Counted from the first letter of the stretch, positions 46,474-56,637 are shown. The stretch is DNA of 64,000 bases from CALMFG01 sp963666035 (GCA_963666035.2 CAXXJI010000019.1:248001-312000); one strand, 5' to 3'. The notes: generated from the sequence alone by a model not told the origin. Program-made: numbers and translations.

Positions 46474-47424
46474 TTAAATATGAGTTAATAGAATTGATGC
46501 TCGACCTTCCAGCGTACATACTTCGGTTCCTGCCGGAATAAAGAGACTATCGCCGGTTAACAGACGAAATTCATCCTCCTGAAAATATAGTGCTAACTCA
46601 CCCTCGATTACCACCAGTGAAATAAACGTCTCTCTGGATTGCTTAAGAAAATATTGATGCTGAAATGCAATCCGATCCACGGTAAAATAGTGACACTCCA
46701 CCAATCTTTCTGCCTTTATATGTTCCTCATCAATCAATAGGCGTGCCCCCGGTGGCGATGGATTGGTCGGTTTGCGGGTGGCAACATTCAAAGCATCTTC
46801 GATGTGCAGCTGACGCAAATTGCCCGAACTGTCCCGCCGTTGATAATCATAGACACGATAAGTCGCGTCCGAACTCTGCTGAATTTCGGCAATGACAACG
46901 CCCGCGCCAATCGCATGCACGACTCCCGCCGGAATAAAAACAACATCCCCGCTTTTAACGCTGATTTTTCGTAAAGCTCCGGTCAGCGTGCCTTCATCAA
47001 TGCGGTACCGAAATTCATCCGAGCTGATTTCTTTTTTAAAACCGCAGTATAGTACCGCTTCCGATTCGGCTTCTAACACTATCCATATTTCTGTTTTACC
47101 GTTGTTGAGTCCCTTTGCTCTCGCATAATCATCATTTGGATGTACCTGTATAGATAAATCCTGTTTTGCGTCGATAAGCTTAATTAAGAGTGGAAAAGCT
47201 CCCGTTTGTTTGGTTCCCACTATTTCAGAGATTTCGGAAACCTGCGAAAAGAGCATCCCTTTCATCACTCCGGTTACAATCGTACATGTACCATCGGGAT
47301 ATGCGGAGAGTTCCCAGCTCTCCGCAACAACAGGCAAATCCGTATGCTTATGATATTTAGTTTTCAGTTTTTGCCCGCCCCATAAATAGTCTCTAAAGAC
47401 CGGCTCCAATCGAAAAGGCTTCAT
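46474..47424 (-). CDS. manA: Mannose-6-phosphate isomerase, class I (short bacterial type)
   Basis: 316 residues, the usual size of the short Bacillus-type enzyme. Zinc-site residues are in DLSIQVHPNDDYA, GKTEIW and GVVHAIGAG; RVYDYQRRD is also conserved. It interconverts mannose-6-P and fructose-6-P, the last step of the pathway encoded here. Its ATG overlaps the phosphohexomutase stop by four bases (ATGA). Confidence 0.93.
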   Translation of the reverse strand: MKPFRLEPVFRDYLWGGQKLKTKYHKHTDLPVVAESWELSAYPDGTCTIVTGVMKGMLFSQVSEISEIVGTKQTGAFPLLIKLIDAKQDLSIQVHPNDDYARAKGLNNGKTEIWIVLEAESEAVLYCGFKKEISSDEFRYRIDEGTLTGALRKISVKSGDVVFIPAGVVHAIGAGVVIAEIQQSSDATYRVYDYQRRDSSGNLRQLHIEDALNVATRKPTNPSPPGARLLIDEEHIKAERLVECHYFTVDRIAFQHQYFLKQSRETFISLVVIEGELALYFQEDEFRLLTGDSLFIPAGTEVCTLEGRASILLTHI

Positions 47425-49124
47425 CGCTCGTTCGCCGCCTTTCCAAGCAATTTCTCTGTTTCAGCCAGAACCGATCGGCATATTTTTTCAATTTTCTCAT
47501 CCGCAGTTGCATCCCACTGTGTCACTGAAATGTAGATTTTTAATTTGGGTTCGGTTCCCGAAGGCCGAAAAATAAGGGTCGTTTGATCTTCCAAAGTAAA
47601 TTTTATGACATCTGCCGGCGGCATGTCCGATATGGTCTTCTCCTGAGCCGGAGTTAAGTAATCTTTTTTTTGCAAAACACGTTTGCCAATAAAGTGCGTG
47701 ATGGGTTCACTTCTCAAATACTGCATAGTTCTCTGAATCGCGTATTTGCCCGCTTCGCCTGCCAATTCTTTGGAAAGCAATCGGCTGACGGTAAATCCGT
47801 GCTCCAAATACAACGCTTGCATCCCGTCAAAAAGCGTTAATCCTTGGTGCTGATATTCCGAGGCCATATCACATATAAGAAGACAAGCATTGACCGCATC
47901 TTTATCGCGAACATAGGTGCCTGAAAGATATCCACAGCTTTCTTCAAACCCAAAGATAAATCGCTGCTTCGCACCCGCCTGCTCCAACTTTCCAATGATT
48001 TCGCCGATATATTTAAATCCCGTCAATACATCGATTAATTCCACTTGATATTTTTCTGCGATGCGCCCTGCCAGTTCACTGGTGACGATGGTTTTGACTG
48101 CCGCCGGATGCGATGGCATGCTCCCGTTCGCCTGCCGATTTCGGCAAATATAGTCAAAAAGAAGCAACCCGATTTCGTTGCCGGACAAACTACGGTATGC
48201 GCCCTGATGGCACACCATGACCCCGATACGATCACAGTCCGGATCGGTGGCCAGCAGTAAATCAGCACCGCATGCTTTTCCGACTTTAAGCGCCTCACTA
48301 AACGCTTCGGGTAATTCGGGGTTCGGTATCGGACAGGTTGGGAAATCCCCGTTGGGGCTCTTTTGAGTTGGCACAAAGGCAACATTCGCGTATCCGGCTC
48401 GATTCAATATGTGATGGGTGGGGATTTGGCCCGTCCCATACAAAGGTGAATAGACAATTGAAAGATTTTCACCCGGCGGACTTAACCGCTCATTGAGTAC
48501 CTCGTGGTAGTATTCCTCTTCAACCCATTCGGGTATTATTTCGATATACTGTGTTTTGTTCGCCTCTTCCGTTCTCGCCAGTGTTTTCAGCGGATCTATT
48601 GCGACTAAATAGCGAGAAATCGCTGACGCTGCGGCTTCGGTTATTTGCCCGCCGTCCAAACCATACACCTTAAAGCCGTTGTAATCGGCCGGATTATGGC
48701 TGGCGGTAATGACAATACCTGCCTGACAGGACAGCCTGCGAACGGCGTATGACAACATGGGTGTCGGCATCAGCCGGTCAAATATCAGCGCTTTAATCTG
48801 GTATTTTTCCAAAGTGCTGGCCGCCGCTTCCGCAAATTCCTTTGATCGATGACGGCAGTCATACGCAATGACCACCTGCTTTGATCCGCCCTGTTCCATC
48901 AAATATTCAGCCAATCCTGTCGCCGCCCAGCACACCATATAAAGATTCATCCGATTCGTTCCGGCGCCGAGTTTCCCCCGCAGTCCCCCGGTGCCGAACG
49001 CCAGCCTTTGAAAAAAACATTCACTGATTGCTTCTGGATCGTCTTTCATGTCGTGCAATTCCTGAAGAATTTTTTCATCATCCAGCGCTTCACTGAGCCA
49101 GTGCAGATATGCTTGGTTTTCCAT
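47421..49124 (-). CDS. Phosphohexomutase (phosphoglucomutase/phosphomannomutase, PgcA-like)
   Basis: 567 residues. Active-site phosphoserine loop TASHNPADYNGFKVYG, metal loop ATDPDCDRIGV, sugar-specificity loop GFEESCGYL and phosphate-binding RPSGTEPKLKIYI are all intact. It should turn mannose-1-P from the GH130 enzyme into mannose-6-P. ATG 49124 follows GGGGGAAAG; the reading from 49166 lacks a site. Confidence 0.92.
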   Translation of the reverse strand: MENQAYLHWLSEALDDEKILQELHDMKDDPEAISECFFQRLAFGTGGLRGKLGAGTNRMNLYMVCWAATGLAEYLMEQGGSKQVVIAYDCRHRSKEFAEAAASTLEKYQIKALIFDRLMPTPMLSYAVRRLSCQAGIVITASHNPADYNGFKVYGLDGGQITEAAASAISRYLVAIDPLKTLARTEEANKTQYIEIIPEWVEEEYYHEVLNERLSPPGENLSIVYSPLYGTGQIPTHHILNRAGYANVAFVPTQKSPNGDFPTCPIPNPELPEAFSEALKVGKACGADLLLATDPDCDRIGVMVCHQGAYRSLSGNEIGLLLFDYICRNRQANGSMPSHPAAVKTIVTSELAGRIAEKYQVELIDVLTGFKYIGEIIGKLEQAGAKQRFIFGFEESCGYLSGTYVRDKDAVNACLLICDMASEYQHQGLTLFDGMQALYLEHGFTVSRLLSKELAGEAGKYAIQRTMQYLRSEPITHFIGKRVLQKKDYLTPAQEKTISDMPPADVIKFTLEDQTTLIFRPSGTEPKLKIYISVTQWDATADEKIEKICRSVLAETEKLLGKAANER

Positions 49125-49187
49125 CTTTCCCCCTTTTTTGGGTACACTAAAAAAGCAGGCGTTCATTAAGCTTTTTTAAGTGTGTGT

Positions 49188-50198
49188 TTATTGGTTAAGG
49201 ATATGGTTGATTAAATCGTCCGCCGGCACGGTTGCCAATGCAATACAAGTGTCACAGCACCCGTAATAGATATAGATCAGCCCGTCTTTAATCAAGTTCG
49301 CAGTCGGGAAAACAGTATTGTTGATCACCAGGCCAAATCTCTCGTAGTAAGTTTCCGGCTCCATGATCGGTTTTTTTGTGCGCGCAATCACTTTGCGCGG
49401 ATCCTTCAGATCAAGCAGCATGGCCCCCACGCGGTAGATTGAATTGGCATCGACACCGTGATACAGCACCAGCCATCCGGCGTCTGTGCGAAGCGGTGTG
49501 GCCGCTGCACCAATTTTTAATCCCTCCCATGACGTATTTTCAGAGACAGCAACGAGTTCCGGATTGGACCATGTGAGTAAATCATCTGAAAAAGAAATCC
49601 ATATGCCAGGCGTATCTGTGCCGTAAGCCTCGCCCACAAACTGCATTGGGCGGCGTAAGATAGCAAACTGCCCGTTAATCTTCTCCGGAAACAGTGCATT
49701 GTCCCGATCGTCAATTTCAGGCGGCGTTGTATAGGTCAGTTGCTTAAAGTGTACCCCGTCTTCGGAAACTGCAATCCCCGAACGCGTTATCATCGGCGGC
49801 GTTTGTGTGGCTTCCCATTCAGGGTAATGCTCGGGGTAATAGTCGGGCACCGCGATGCCGGTCGGCCAGCAGTCGAATGCATAAGGCTGCAACGCATAGC
49901 ACATATAGAAGTACCCGCCAATTTTGACCACACGCGCATCCTCCACCGAACCGCCCGGATAACCCAGCATTTCGGCGGTAAAAACCGGTTTTTCGGATAC
50001 CACATCAAAATTAATCCCATCATCACTCACCAACAGCCCAATACTGGTTTGAAACGGCCGCAGTCCTCCCGCCGCGCGCTCATACATATAAAACAGACCG
50101 TCATTTACAATCACCCCCGGATTAAAGACCGACACTTTTCGGTAATCGAGTTTTCCCGGGGTTACAATTGGATTTGCAGAACATCTTTCAATTTTCAT
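49188..50198 (-). CDS. GH130 phosphorylase (beta-1,4-mannooligosaccharide / mannosylglucose type)
   Basis: 336 residues, the normal length of this family. The five-bladed propeller motifs are present (SANPIVTPG, FNPGVIVNDGLFYMYERA, GGSVEDARVVKI, WISFSDDLLTW, LVLYHGVD). GH130 enzymes split beta-mannosides with phosphate, releasing mannose-1-P. No signal peptide is seen, so it acts on oligosaccharides brought in by the adjacent importer. ATG 50198 follows AAGGGTGA. The exact subfamily is not resolved. Confidence 0.88.
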   Translation of the reverse strand: MKIERCSANPIVTPGKLDYRKVSVFNPGVIVNDGLFYMYERAAGGLRPFQTSIGLLVSDDGINFDVVSEKPVFTAEMLGYPGGSVEDARVVKIGGYFYMCYALQPYAFDCWPTGIAVPDYYPEHYPEWEATQTPPMITRSGIAVSEDGVHFKQLTYTTPPEIDDRDNALFPEKINGQFAILRRPMQFVGEAYGTDTPGIWISFSDDLLTWSNPELVAVSENTSWEGLKIGAAATPLRTDAGWLVLYHGVDANSIYRVGAMLLDLKDPRKVIARTKKPIMEPETYYERFGLVINNTVFPTANLIKDGLIYIYYGCCDTCIALATVPADDLINHILNQ

Positions 50199-50214
50199 AT
50201 ATTCACCCTTCACA

Positions 50215-51072
50215 TCAGCCTTTCACAGCTCCGGCCGTCATACCCTGGATAATTCTGTTCCGGAAGATTAGATAAATGATGATGACCGGCAGAATGGAAA
50301 GCACCAGTGCCGCCATCAAGGTTGTGTAGTCTGTGGTGTATTGGCCGTAAAACCCTGTTAAGCCCACCGGCAGTGTGCGTAGCGACTGCTTGGTTGTGAG
50401 TACCAGCGCAAACGGAAACTCGTTCCATGTGTCAAGAAACGCCAGAATTAAAACCGTTGCTGTTACCGGCATGCACATCGGGAACACAATCTTGAACATG
50501 GTTTTTAGTGGCCCAGCACCGTCGATAAACGCCGCTTCTTCCAATTCGTAGGGTATGGTACGGATAAAACTCTCAAACAGGAAAATCGACAGCGGCATCC
50601 TCAGCGCCACATATGGCAAAATCAATGTGCCGAGTTTATCAGCCATCCCCAGCGTTTTAAACTGGATAAACAGCGGAACAATGAGCGAGTATACCGGAAC
50701 CAGCATACCCACAATAAACATCGTATAAATCGCATTTCTGCCTCTAAAGGTATAGCGCGCCAGAACATAGGCAATGCTGAACGAAAAGAAGATAACCAGC
50801 ATCACTGGAATAATCGTGTTAAAAAGGCTGTTTAAAAAATAGGTATACATCTTGCCTTCAATAAACGCCTTCACATAGTTGCCAAACTGCAGGTGTTTGG
50901 GCAGGGCCAAAATATCCAGCATGAATTCTTCATTGGTCTTCAGCGAAGAATACATAATCCAAATGACAGGGAAAATACATGTGATGGAAAAAATCATCAT
51001 CAGTGTATTAAACGCCACTTTGCCGCTTATTTTAGAGACCTTTATCATTTTCTGTTTTCTTTTATTTTTCAT
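50215..51072 (-). CDS. CUT1 sugar ABC permease, MalG type
   Basis: 285 residues, six helices. The EAA loop reads EAAFIDGAGPLKTMFKIVFPMCMP. The true start is ATG 51072 within the end of the partner permease gene (11-base overlap, AGGA just upstream); the much longer reading from 51177 is an artefact. Together with the MalF-type protein it forms the channel for the mannoside importer. No ATPase gene is present, so a shared MsmX-like ATPase elsewhere is needed. Confidence 0.92.
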   Translation of the reverse strand: MKNKRKQKMIKVSKISGKVAFNTLMMIFSITCIFPVIWIMYSSLKTNEEFMLDILALPKHLQFGNYVKAFIEGKMYTYFLNSLFNTIIPVMLVIFFSFSIAYVLARYTFRGRNAIYTMFIVGMLVPVYSLIVPLFIQFKTLGMADKLGTLILPYVALRMPLSIFLFESFIRTIPYELEEAAFIDGAGPLKTMFKIVFPMCMPVTATVLILAFLDTWNEFPFALVLTTKQSLRTLPVGLTGFYGQYTTDYTTLMAALVLSILPVIIIYLIFRNRIIQGMTAGAVKG

Positions 51073-51961
51073 TTTGTCCTGCCTCCGCCAGTTTCTTAAA
51101 CAGCAGCACCATACCGAAGCTGAGAATAAATATACCAATTGAAACTGCACTGCCATAACCCAGCTGCATTTTATCAAAAGAAGTATTATACGCGTAAAGC
51201 GCCAGCACCATCGAACTGGTTCCGGGTCCTCCGCCGGTGAGCACCAGAATATGGCTGAACACCAACATGTTCGCAGAAATACTCAGCATAATCGCTACTT
51301 TTATCGTGTCATAAATGAGCGGGAATGTGATATAGATTGCTTTTTTAAATCCGGTACATCCATCCAGCTCACAGACCTCATAAATATCCTTGGGGATACC
51401 CTGAACCGCTGCCAAAAATATCATCAGCGGAACACCAAGGTACTGCCAGATCAGCGGCACCATGACCGAAAATATGACCTGTTTCGGATCATCCAGCCAC
51501 AGCCGGATCCAGGATTCCAAATGAAGCCCTTTTAAAACACCGTTCAACATGCCAAAGCTGCTTGAATATATCATCTGCCAGATGAAACCCACCACCACTG
51601 CGGAGAGTACCACCGGTAAAAAAATCACCGTTCGATGAAAGCTTTTCAGCTTCATCGCTTTTGAAGTAAACAGCGCGGTTAAAACAAACGCAATCCCCAT
51701 TTGAATCACAATATTGCCAAATACGATGATGAGATTATTTAAAAACGATTGCCAAAACACCTTATCGTGAATTAACGTAATATAATTTTGTATTCCAATA
51801 AAATCCTTATGCGGTCCGCCTCCCCAATTGGTCAGGCTGTACCAAAGTGCTGTAAACAACGGCACAATGATGATAAAGACATAAATCGCTATCCCTGGAA
51901 CCAATAGTCCAAGAAGAATTGATTTTCGCGGTTTTAAATCCAGGCTGGTTTTTGCCTTCAC
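51062..51961 (-). CDS. CUT1 sugar ABC permease, MalF type
   Basis: 299 residues starting at GTG 51961 behind AAGGGGAAG, six helices. The EAA loop is EVCELDGCTGFKKAIYITFPLI. It lies 150 bases after the binding-protein gene, with a strong hairpin between them. It is the partner of the MalG-type permease. Confidence 0.92.
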   Translation of the reverse strand: MKAKTSLDLKPRKSILLGLLVPGIAIYVFIIIVPLFTALWYSLTNWGGGPHKDFIGIQNYITLIHDKVFWQSFLNNLIIVFGNIVIQMGIAFVLTALFTSKAMKLKSFHRTVIFLPVVLSAVVVGFIWQMIYSSSFGMLNGVLKGLHLESWIRLWLDDPKQVIFSVMVPLIWQYLGVPLMIFLAAVQGIPKDIYEVCELDGCTGFKKAIYITFPLIYDTIKVAIMLSISANMLVFSHILVLTGGGPGTSSMVLALYAYNTSFDKMQLGYGSAVSIGIFILSFGMVLLFKKLAEAGQNEK

Positions 51962-52016
51962 AGTGCTTCCCCTTCCTCATGCCTTTTCTTGTTTTTCTGC
52001 CTTCATTTTTATAAAG

Positions 52017-52065
52017 AAAGCATGTGCCAATCCGGCAGCAAACGCCAACAACTGACACATGCTTT
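52017..52065 (-). promoter_or_regulatory. Hairpin between the binding-protein and permease genes
   Basis: Perfect 10-bp arms AAAGCATGTG (52017-52026) and CACATGCTTT (52056-52065) enclose about 29 bases. On the minus strand it lies about 47 bases after the binding-protein stop and is followed by TTCTTTAT. It probably stabilises the upstream message or partly terminates. Confidence 0.55.
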
Positions 52066-52111
52066 GCATTTTGCGTTTTCATCAAATACCGCTAATGAAA
52101 ACCACCCTCAA

Positions 52112-53470
52112 TTAGTTTTTCTCGTACTCATCCTGAATACGTTGTGCAAGGGTCTCGGGTGTAACGGTGCCAAGCAGCAATTCCTGCAGACCTTCGTTCA
52201 TCGTACTGACCACTGCCGGGTTTAAGAATGAATCATAAATAGGAGAGAATTCCAATGTTGCAGCCATGTCCATATATTTTACAGACAACGGCGATACATT
52301 GCTTGTGTCATAATCGCTGACCGGATAAGCCGTCGGTTCACCTTTAGCTGAGATCATTTTCGAATATTCTTCGCCAAGAACAAACTTAAGCAACGCTGCG
52401 ATGGTTTCTTTTTTCTCTTCATAGCCGTTGATGCCGACCGCTAAACCGGAACCAGAGCCACCAGACATCGCTTTCGGATTACCTTTGCCGCCATTCGCAG
52501 CCGGGAAAACCGCAACTTCGGTGACGTCATAAATTTCTTTCGGGCAGTTTTCGGTCATCGCGCCAATTGCCCAGCTGCCGTCGGTAAACATAGCAGCCGT
52601 GCCATTGAAATACAGGGTTTTAGACTGGTCGCCGTTGATGCTGTTCATGTCCGCGTTAAACGCGCCAACCGTACTTAATTCCTGCAGTGCCGCCAAACCG
52701 TCAACAAATTCCTGATCGGTGAAGCTTTCGCCGTCTTTGTTGATTAAGCCGCGGAACCAATCGGATCCGGTGAAACGGTCACCCAAGGTGCTGAGTACAC
52801 AGGAGTTGGCAACCCATTGTTCTTTGTTACCCAGCGCAAAAGGTGTAATGCCTTTGGCTTTGAGTTTGCTGATTAAATCCAGAAACTCATCCCATGTTGC
52901 GGGGAAGCTGTCGTATCCGACATCGGCCAAGATCTGAGAATTATAGTAAATAACGTGAGTGCTCAACATGGAATAAGGAACCCCATAGATCATTCCTCCG
53001 CTGCTCAAATCGTTAAACGATGAAGGGATATAACCGTCCCGCCATTCCGGATCAGCATCCAGAATGTCATTCAGAGGTGCCACCACTTCGTTTTGTGCAA
53101 ACATCGATAGCTCGGAACCTTTGCAGACAAAGACGTCTGGAAGATCGTTGGAAGCCGCCAAAGTTTTCAGCTTGGTGTAGTAGGCTGTCTGATCACCAAT
53201 CGCTTCTTCCTGAATGGTGACGTTCGGATATGCTTCCTGGAAAGCCGCCAAACGTGCACGAATCGAAGTTGCGATGTTTTCGGTGTTGTCCTCAGCCCAA
53301 AGTGTCATCACGGTAATGGTGATGGGTTCATCACTCATGGCTGGCACGTCAGCTTCAGGCACAGCTGCCTCTGCCACAGGCGCATCTGTCGTTGCGCCGC
53401 AAGCGGCAAACATCGACATCAGCATCAGCGCCGCCAGGCACACACTGATGAAACGTACAATTTTTTTCAT
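52112..53470 (-). CDS. Extracellular sugar-binding lipoprotein (family 1 solute-binding protein)
   Basis: 452 residues. The lipobox is SMFAAC; an Ala/Glu-rich linker leads into a family 1 binding fold (TITVMTLWAEDN, LPDVFVCKGSELSMF, YFNGTAAMFTDGSWAIG). The ATG follows AGGAGG. First gene of the unit ending at manA. It should capture beta-mannosides at the cell surface; this is inferred from the operon, not from ligand residues. Confidence 0.9.
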   Translation of the reverse strand: MKKIVRFISVCLAALMLMSMFAACGATTDAPVAEAAVPEADVPAMSDEPITITVMTLWAEDNTENIATSIRARLAAFQEAYPNVTIQEEAIGDQTAYYTKLKTLAASNDLPDVFVCKGSELSMFAQNEVVAPLNDILDADPEWRDGYIPSSFNDLSSGGMIYGVPYSMLSTHVIYYNSQILADVGYDSFPATWDEFLDLISKLKAKGITPFALGNKEQWVANSCVLSTLGDRFTGSDWFRGLINKDGESFTDQEFVDGLAALQELSTVGAFNADMNSINGDQSKTLYFNGTAAMFTDGSWAIGAMTENCPKEIYDVTEVAVFPAANGGKGNPKAMSGGSGSGLAVGINGYEEKKETIAALLKFVLGEEYSKMISAKGEPTAYPVSDYDTSNVSPLSVKYMDMAATLEFSPIYDSFLNPAVVSTMNEGLQELLLGTVTPETLAQRIQDEYEKN

Positions 53471-53648
53471 TTTCTTCCTCCTTTTGATTGGATGTGCTTT
53501 CCTAAATTCTATCCGTAAACCTCTGACCTAAACAAGGCGGTAAATCTACACTTTTTTCCTCAATCTTATCCACTTTTGCTTAAAGTATACAAAAAAACAC
53601 GTTTATCATATAATATTTATAAAAGCATGATTAAACGGCGGTACGCAA

Positions 53649-55397
53649 ATGCGTTTTTCGAAATTCTCCAGCTTACAGAGTAAATTCATCATTATTTCCG
53701 TGATTAATATCATTATTCCGCTCATTTTGGTGGTCGGTTTATCCTATTCCAAATCAATCAAATTGATTAAAGAACAAATGAGTGTTTCAAACTTAAGAAC
53801 AGTGGAGCAAGTGTCAGAAAACATCAGCATGATGTTTCAGGATATGGAGAGTTCATCCGTCTATCTCCTGCAAAATGAAGAGTTTATGGATTATTTGAGA
53901 CTACCGCGCAAAGAAATATACAACAATCCCGGCCATCTCCTTTCCGCCCAAAAATTTATCAATAATTACCTCGCTTTTAATACTAATATTCATTCTATAT
54001 ATCTGGAAGGGTTTAATGGTTTAAAATTTGATTCCGAAAGTGCGCAGAACACGATTAGTCCCAAAATACGCCGCCAACTCATCCAGTTGCGTGGTGAAGG
54101 GCTGCTTCTGCCGGACATGATTACCAATTATGACGGCACACAGACCAAAGTGTTTTCATATATTAAGATTATAAAAGACACCGAGGATTTATCGTCCGAC
54201 TTAGCCATTCTCAAAATTAATCTGCCCGAATCAGCGATTACGGATATCTTCGTCTCCAACTTGCTTAACGACAACAGCAACTACTTCATTGTGGATGATG
54301 AAAACCAATTGATTTCCTCGATCAATCCTTTACCTGAGAAAAACAATTTTTCTGAAAATTTACTTCGACCTTATACTGCTTTATCCAGCGACTATTATTA
54401 TCAGGATATCAACGAACAAGAATACGTCATCACTTATTGTAATCTAAAATATCCTTCCTGGGTATTATATAACCTGATACCTTTGGAGGATTTATCAGCA
54501 GATATCACTATTATCCGTAATTTTACGCTGCTATCCATCATTTGCAGTCTGCTGATCTGTACATTCATCATCTTTTTCTTTTCCATCAAGGTGTTCAGCC
54601 CACTAAAAACCTTAAGAAAAGCCATGTTCCAGCTGGAAAACGAAAACTTTGATGTCAATATCGACATCAAGGGCCATGATGAAATTGCCCTGCTCGCCGA
54701 CAGCTTCAATAAGATGTCCAGAAAGCTGGATGCGTTGGTCAACGAGGTGCTGGCTGTTCAGATTAAACAAAAAGAAGCAGAACTGAAAGCCCTGCAAATG
54801 CAGATTAATCCGCATTTTCTCTATAATACCTTGGATATGATCTATTGGAAGGCTCGTATGGAAAATGCACCGGACAGCGCATCTTTGGTCAAAACGCTGT
54901 CCGGATTGTTTCGGCTCACACTGACCAGCGGCAATGCGTTTACCAGTCTCGAAAAAGAGGTGCAGCATTTACGACTTTACATCGAAATTCAGGAAAAACG
55001 CTTTGAAGGAAAAGTATCGTTTGTTTTAAATGTTCAAGACGGCTTGGATGATCTAAAGGTCGTAAAACTTACCCTACAGCCTTTGGTCGAAAATGCGATA
55101 AAGCACGGTGTTGAGAAAAACAACGGGGAAGGCATTATCCAAATAGAAATACTAAAAGAAAAAGATTTGCTGCTATACATCATTCAGGACAACGGTGTCG
55201 GGGCGGATGCTGACCAGGTATACAGCTATTTGAATAAAGTGGAGCCGAATAATCAAGGGCTCGCGCTCAATAATGTCCATGCGCGTATTCAAGCGTACTT
55301 TGGAAATGAATATGGTCTTTCTTTTGAAACCGCGCCAGGAAGCGGTATGACGGTACGGGTTTTACAACCTGTCGTCAGATATGAAGAAAAAAGATAG
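53649..55397 (+). CDS. YesM-type sensor histidine kinase
   Basis: 582 residues. Two membrane helices (about 15-35 and 295-318) flank an extracellular Cache-like sensor. A HAMP domain, MQINPHFLYNTLD with the phosphorylated His, LQPLVENAIKHG and DNGVGAD follow. It is divergent from the mannoside operon and, with the regulator downstream, probably controls it. The 178-bp divergent gap is the likely target. Confidence 0.92.
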   Translation: MRFSKFSSLQSKFIIISVINIIIPLILVVGLSYSKSIKLIKEQMSVSNLRTVEQVSENISMMFQDMESSSVYLLQNEEFMDYLRLPRKEIYNNPGHLLSAQKFINNYLAFNTNIHSIYLEGFNGLKFDSESAQNTISPKIRRQLIQLRGEGLLLPDMITNYDGTQTKVFSYIKIIKDTEDLSSDLAILKINLPESAITDIFVSNLLNDNSNYFIVDDENQLISSINPLPEKNNFSENLLRPYTALSSDYYYQDINEQEYVITYCNLKYPSWVLYNLIPLEDLSADITIIRNFTLLSIICSLLICTFIIFFFSIKVFSPLKTLRKAMFQLENENFDVNIDIKGHDEIALLADSFNKMSRKLDALVNEVLAVQIKQKEAELKALQMQINPHFLYNTLDMIYWKARMENAPDSASLVKTLSGLFRLTLTSGNAFTSLEKEVQHLRLYIEIQEKRFEGKVSFVLNVQDGLDDLKVVKLTLQPLVENAIKHGVEKNNGEGIIQIEILKEKDLLLYIIQDNGVGADADQVYSYLNKVEPNNQGLALNNVHARIQAYFGNEYGLSFETAPGSGMTVRVLQPVVRYEEKR

Positions 55398-55404
55398 GTG
55401 AGAA

Positions 55405-56637
55405 TTGATGCTGAAAATATTGATCGTTGATGATGAATCCACTGCCAGAAAGGGCATGCGCACCTGCATTGATTGGGAAAAGCATGGCTTTACACTTGTC
55501 GGCGAGGCAGACAACGGCGCCGCCGCTCTGGAAATGGCCGCCAAGTTAAAACCGCATATCATTCTGTCCGACATCTGTATGCCGGTTATGAATGGTATCC
55601 AGTTGGTCGAAAACCTGCGCCAAATTCTACCCGAATGCAGATTAATTATCATGAGCGGATATGATGAATTTTCCTATGCAAAAAGCCTCATGGAATTGCA
55701 TGTTGCATACTATCTTCTAAAGCCGGTTGCCGAAGAAGAACTGCTCGAGGTTTTAAATAAACTGTCGGTTGAGATCGCCGAAGAGAATCAACAAAAAGCT
55801 GGTTTAGAAACCTCACAACAGCTGATCCACGAAAGCTTTCCACAGATTAAATCTAAATTTATGAAAAATATCCTGCATGGTTCTTTTAAGAGCCACGCCG
55901 AAAGACAGCAGTGGGCCAACGTGCTCAACCTGAAAATTGATACGAATGAATATCAATTTGCTTCTGTCATCATTACATTTAATCATAATCCTTCAGATTC
56001 AGCCTCACTCAGTATGGAAGAAAAGGAAACAAACAATTCGGAAATCGTCAACAACGCTGAGAGCGTCCTGCATCGTTTTGGCTCGGGAATTCTATGTTAC
56101 TATGGCTTTGATTATTTCACAGGCTTACTCAGCATAAAGCCCGGCGAACCCAATGCAATCGATGTGTTAAAGCGGGAAATAGGGGCGGCACTTAAAAACT
56201 CGCAGGCAAAAAAGCCCGTTGTAGGCATCGGATGCCTTGTCGAAGACCTTTCAGATATCCATCTTTCATATCACCAAGCCATCACACAAGTTAATGAGCA
56301 GCAGCACAAGGGGCGCAGCGCCATTATGCAAATTGCATTAACTTATATAGAAGATCATTTAACTTCCGAAATCAATTTAGCTGCTGTCGCTCGGGAAGCG
56401 TATGTGACGCCAAATTATTTAAGCCGTATTTTTAAAGAGGAAATGGACACCAACTTTGTGGATTGGCTCAATCATTTACGGATTGAGAAAGCAAAGGAAC
56501 TACTCAAAACAACGAATCTTAAGGCATATGAGGTAGCTGATCAGGTGGGATATAAAAACTACAAATATTTTTCCACTCTATTCAAAAAAGCCACAGGGGT
56601 ATCTCCAAAGAATTATATTTGTTGGAGTATTGAATAG
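55405..56637 (+). CDS. YesN-type response regulator (receiver plus AraC domain)
   Basis: 410 residues. Receiver Asp in HIILSDICMPVMNG and Lys in YYLLKPVAEE; AraC domain near 310-410 (INLAAVAREAYVTPNYLSRIFKEEM; YEVADQVGYKNYKYFSTLFKKATGVSPKNY). It is seven bases after the kinase gene and is shorter in the middle region than the regulator at 35166, so the two pairs are not recent duplicates. Confidence 0.92.
   Translation: MMLKILIVDDESTARKGMRTCIDWEKHGFTLVGEADNGAAALEMAAKLKPHIILSDICMPVMNGIQLVENLRQILPECRLIIMSGYDEFSYAKSLMELHVAYYLLKPVAEEELLEVLNKLSVEIAEENQQKAGLETSQQLIHESFPQIKSKFMKNILHGSFKSHAERQQWANVLNLKIDTNEYQFASVIITFNHNPSDSASLSMEEKETNNSEIVNNAESVLHRFGSGILCYYGFDYFTGLLSIKPGEPNAIDVLKREIGAALKNSQAKKPVVGIGCLVEDLSDIHLSYHQAITQVNEQQHKGRSAIMQIALTYIEDHLTSEINLAAVAREAYVTPNYLSRIFKEEMDTNFVDWLNHLRIEKAKELLKTTNLKAYEVADQVGYKNYKYFSTLFKKATGVSPKNYICWSIE

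Noticed and set aside
50198..51177. Longer MalG-type reading from 51177
   Set aside because: The first 35 residues overlap the MalF gene and are translated from its sequence in another frame; ATG 51072 has the proper ribosome site and family start.
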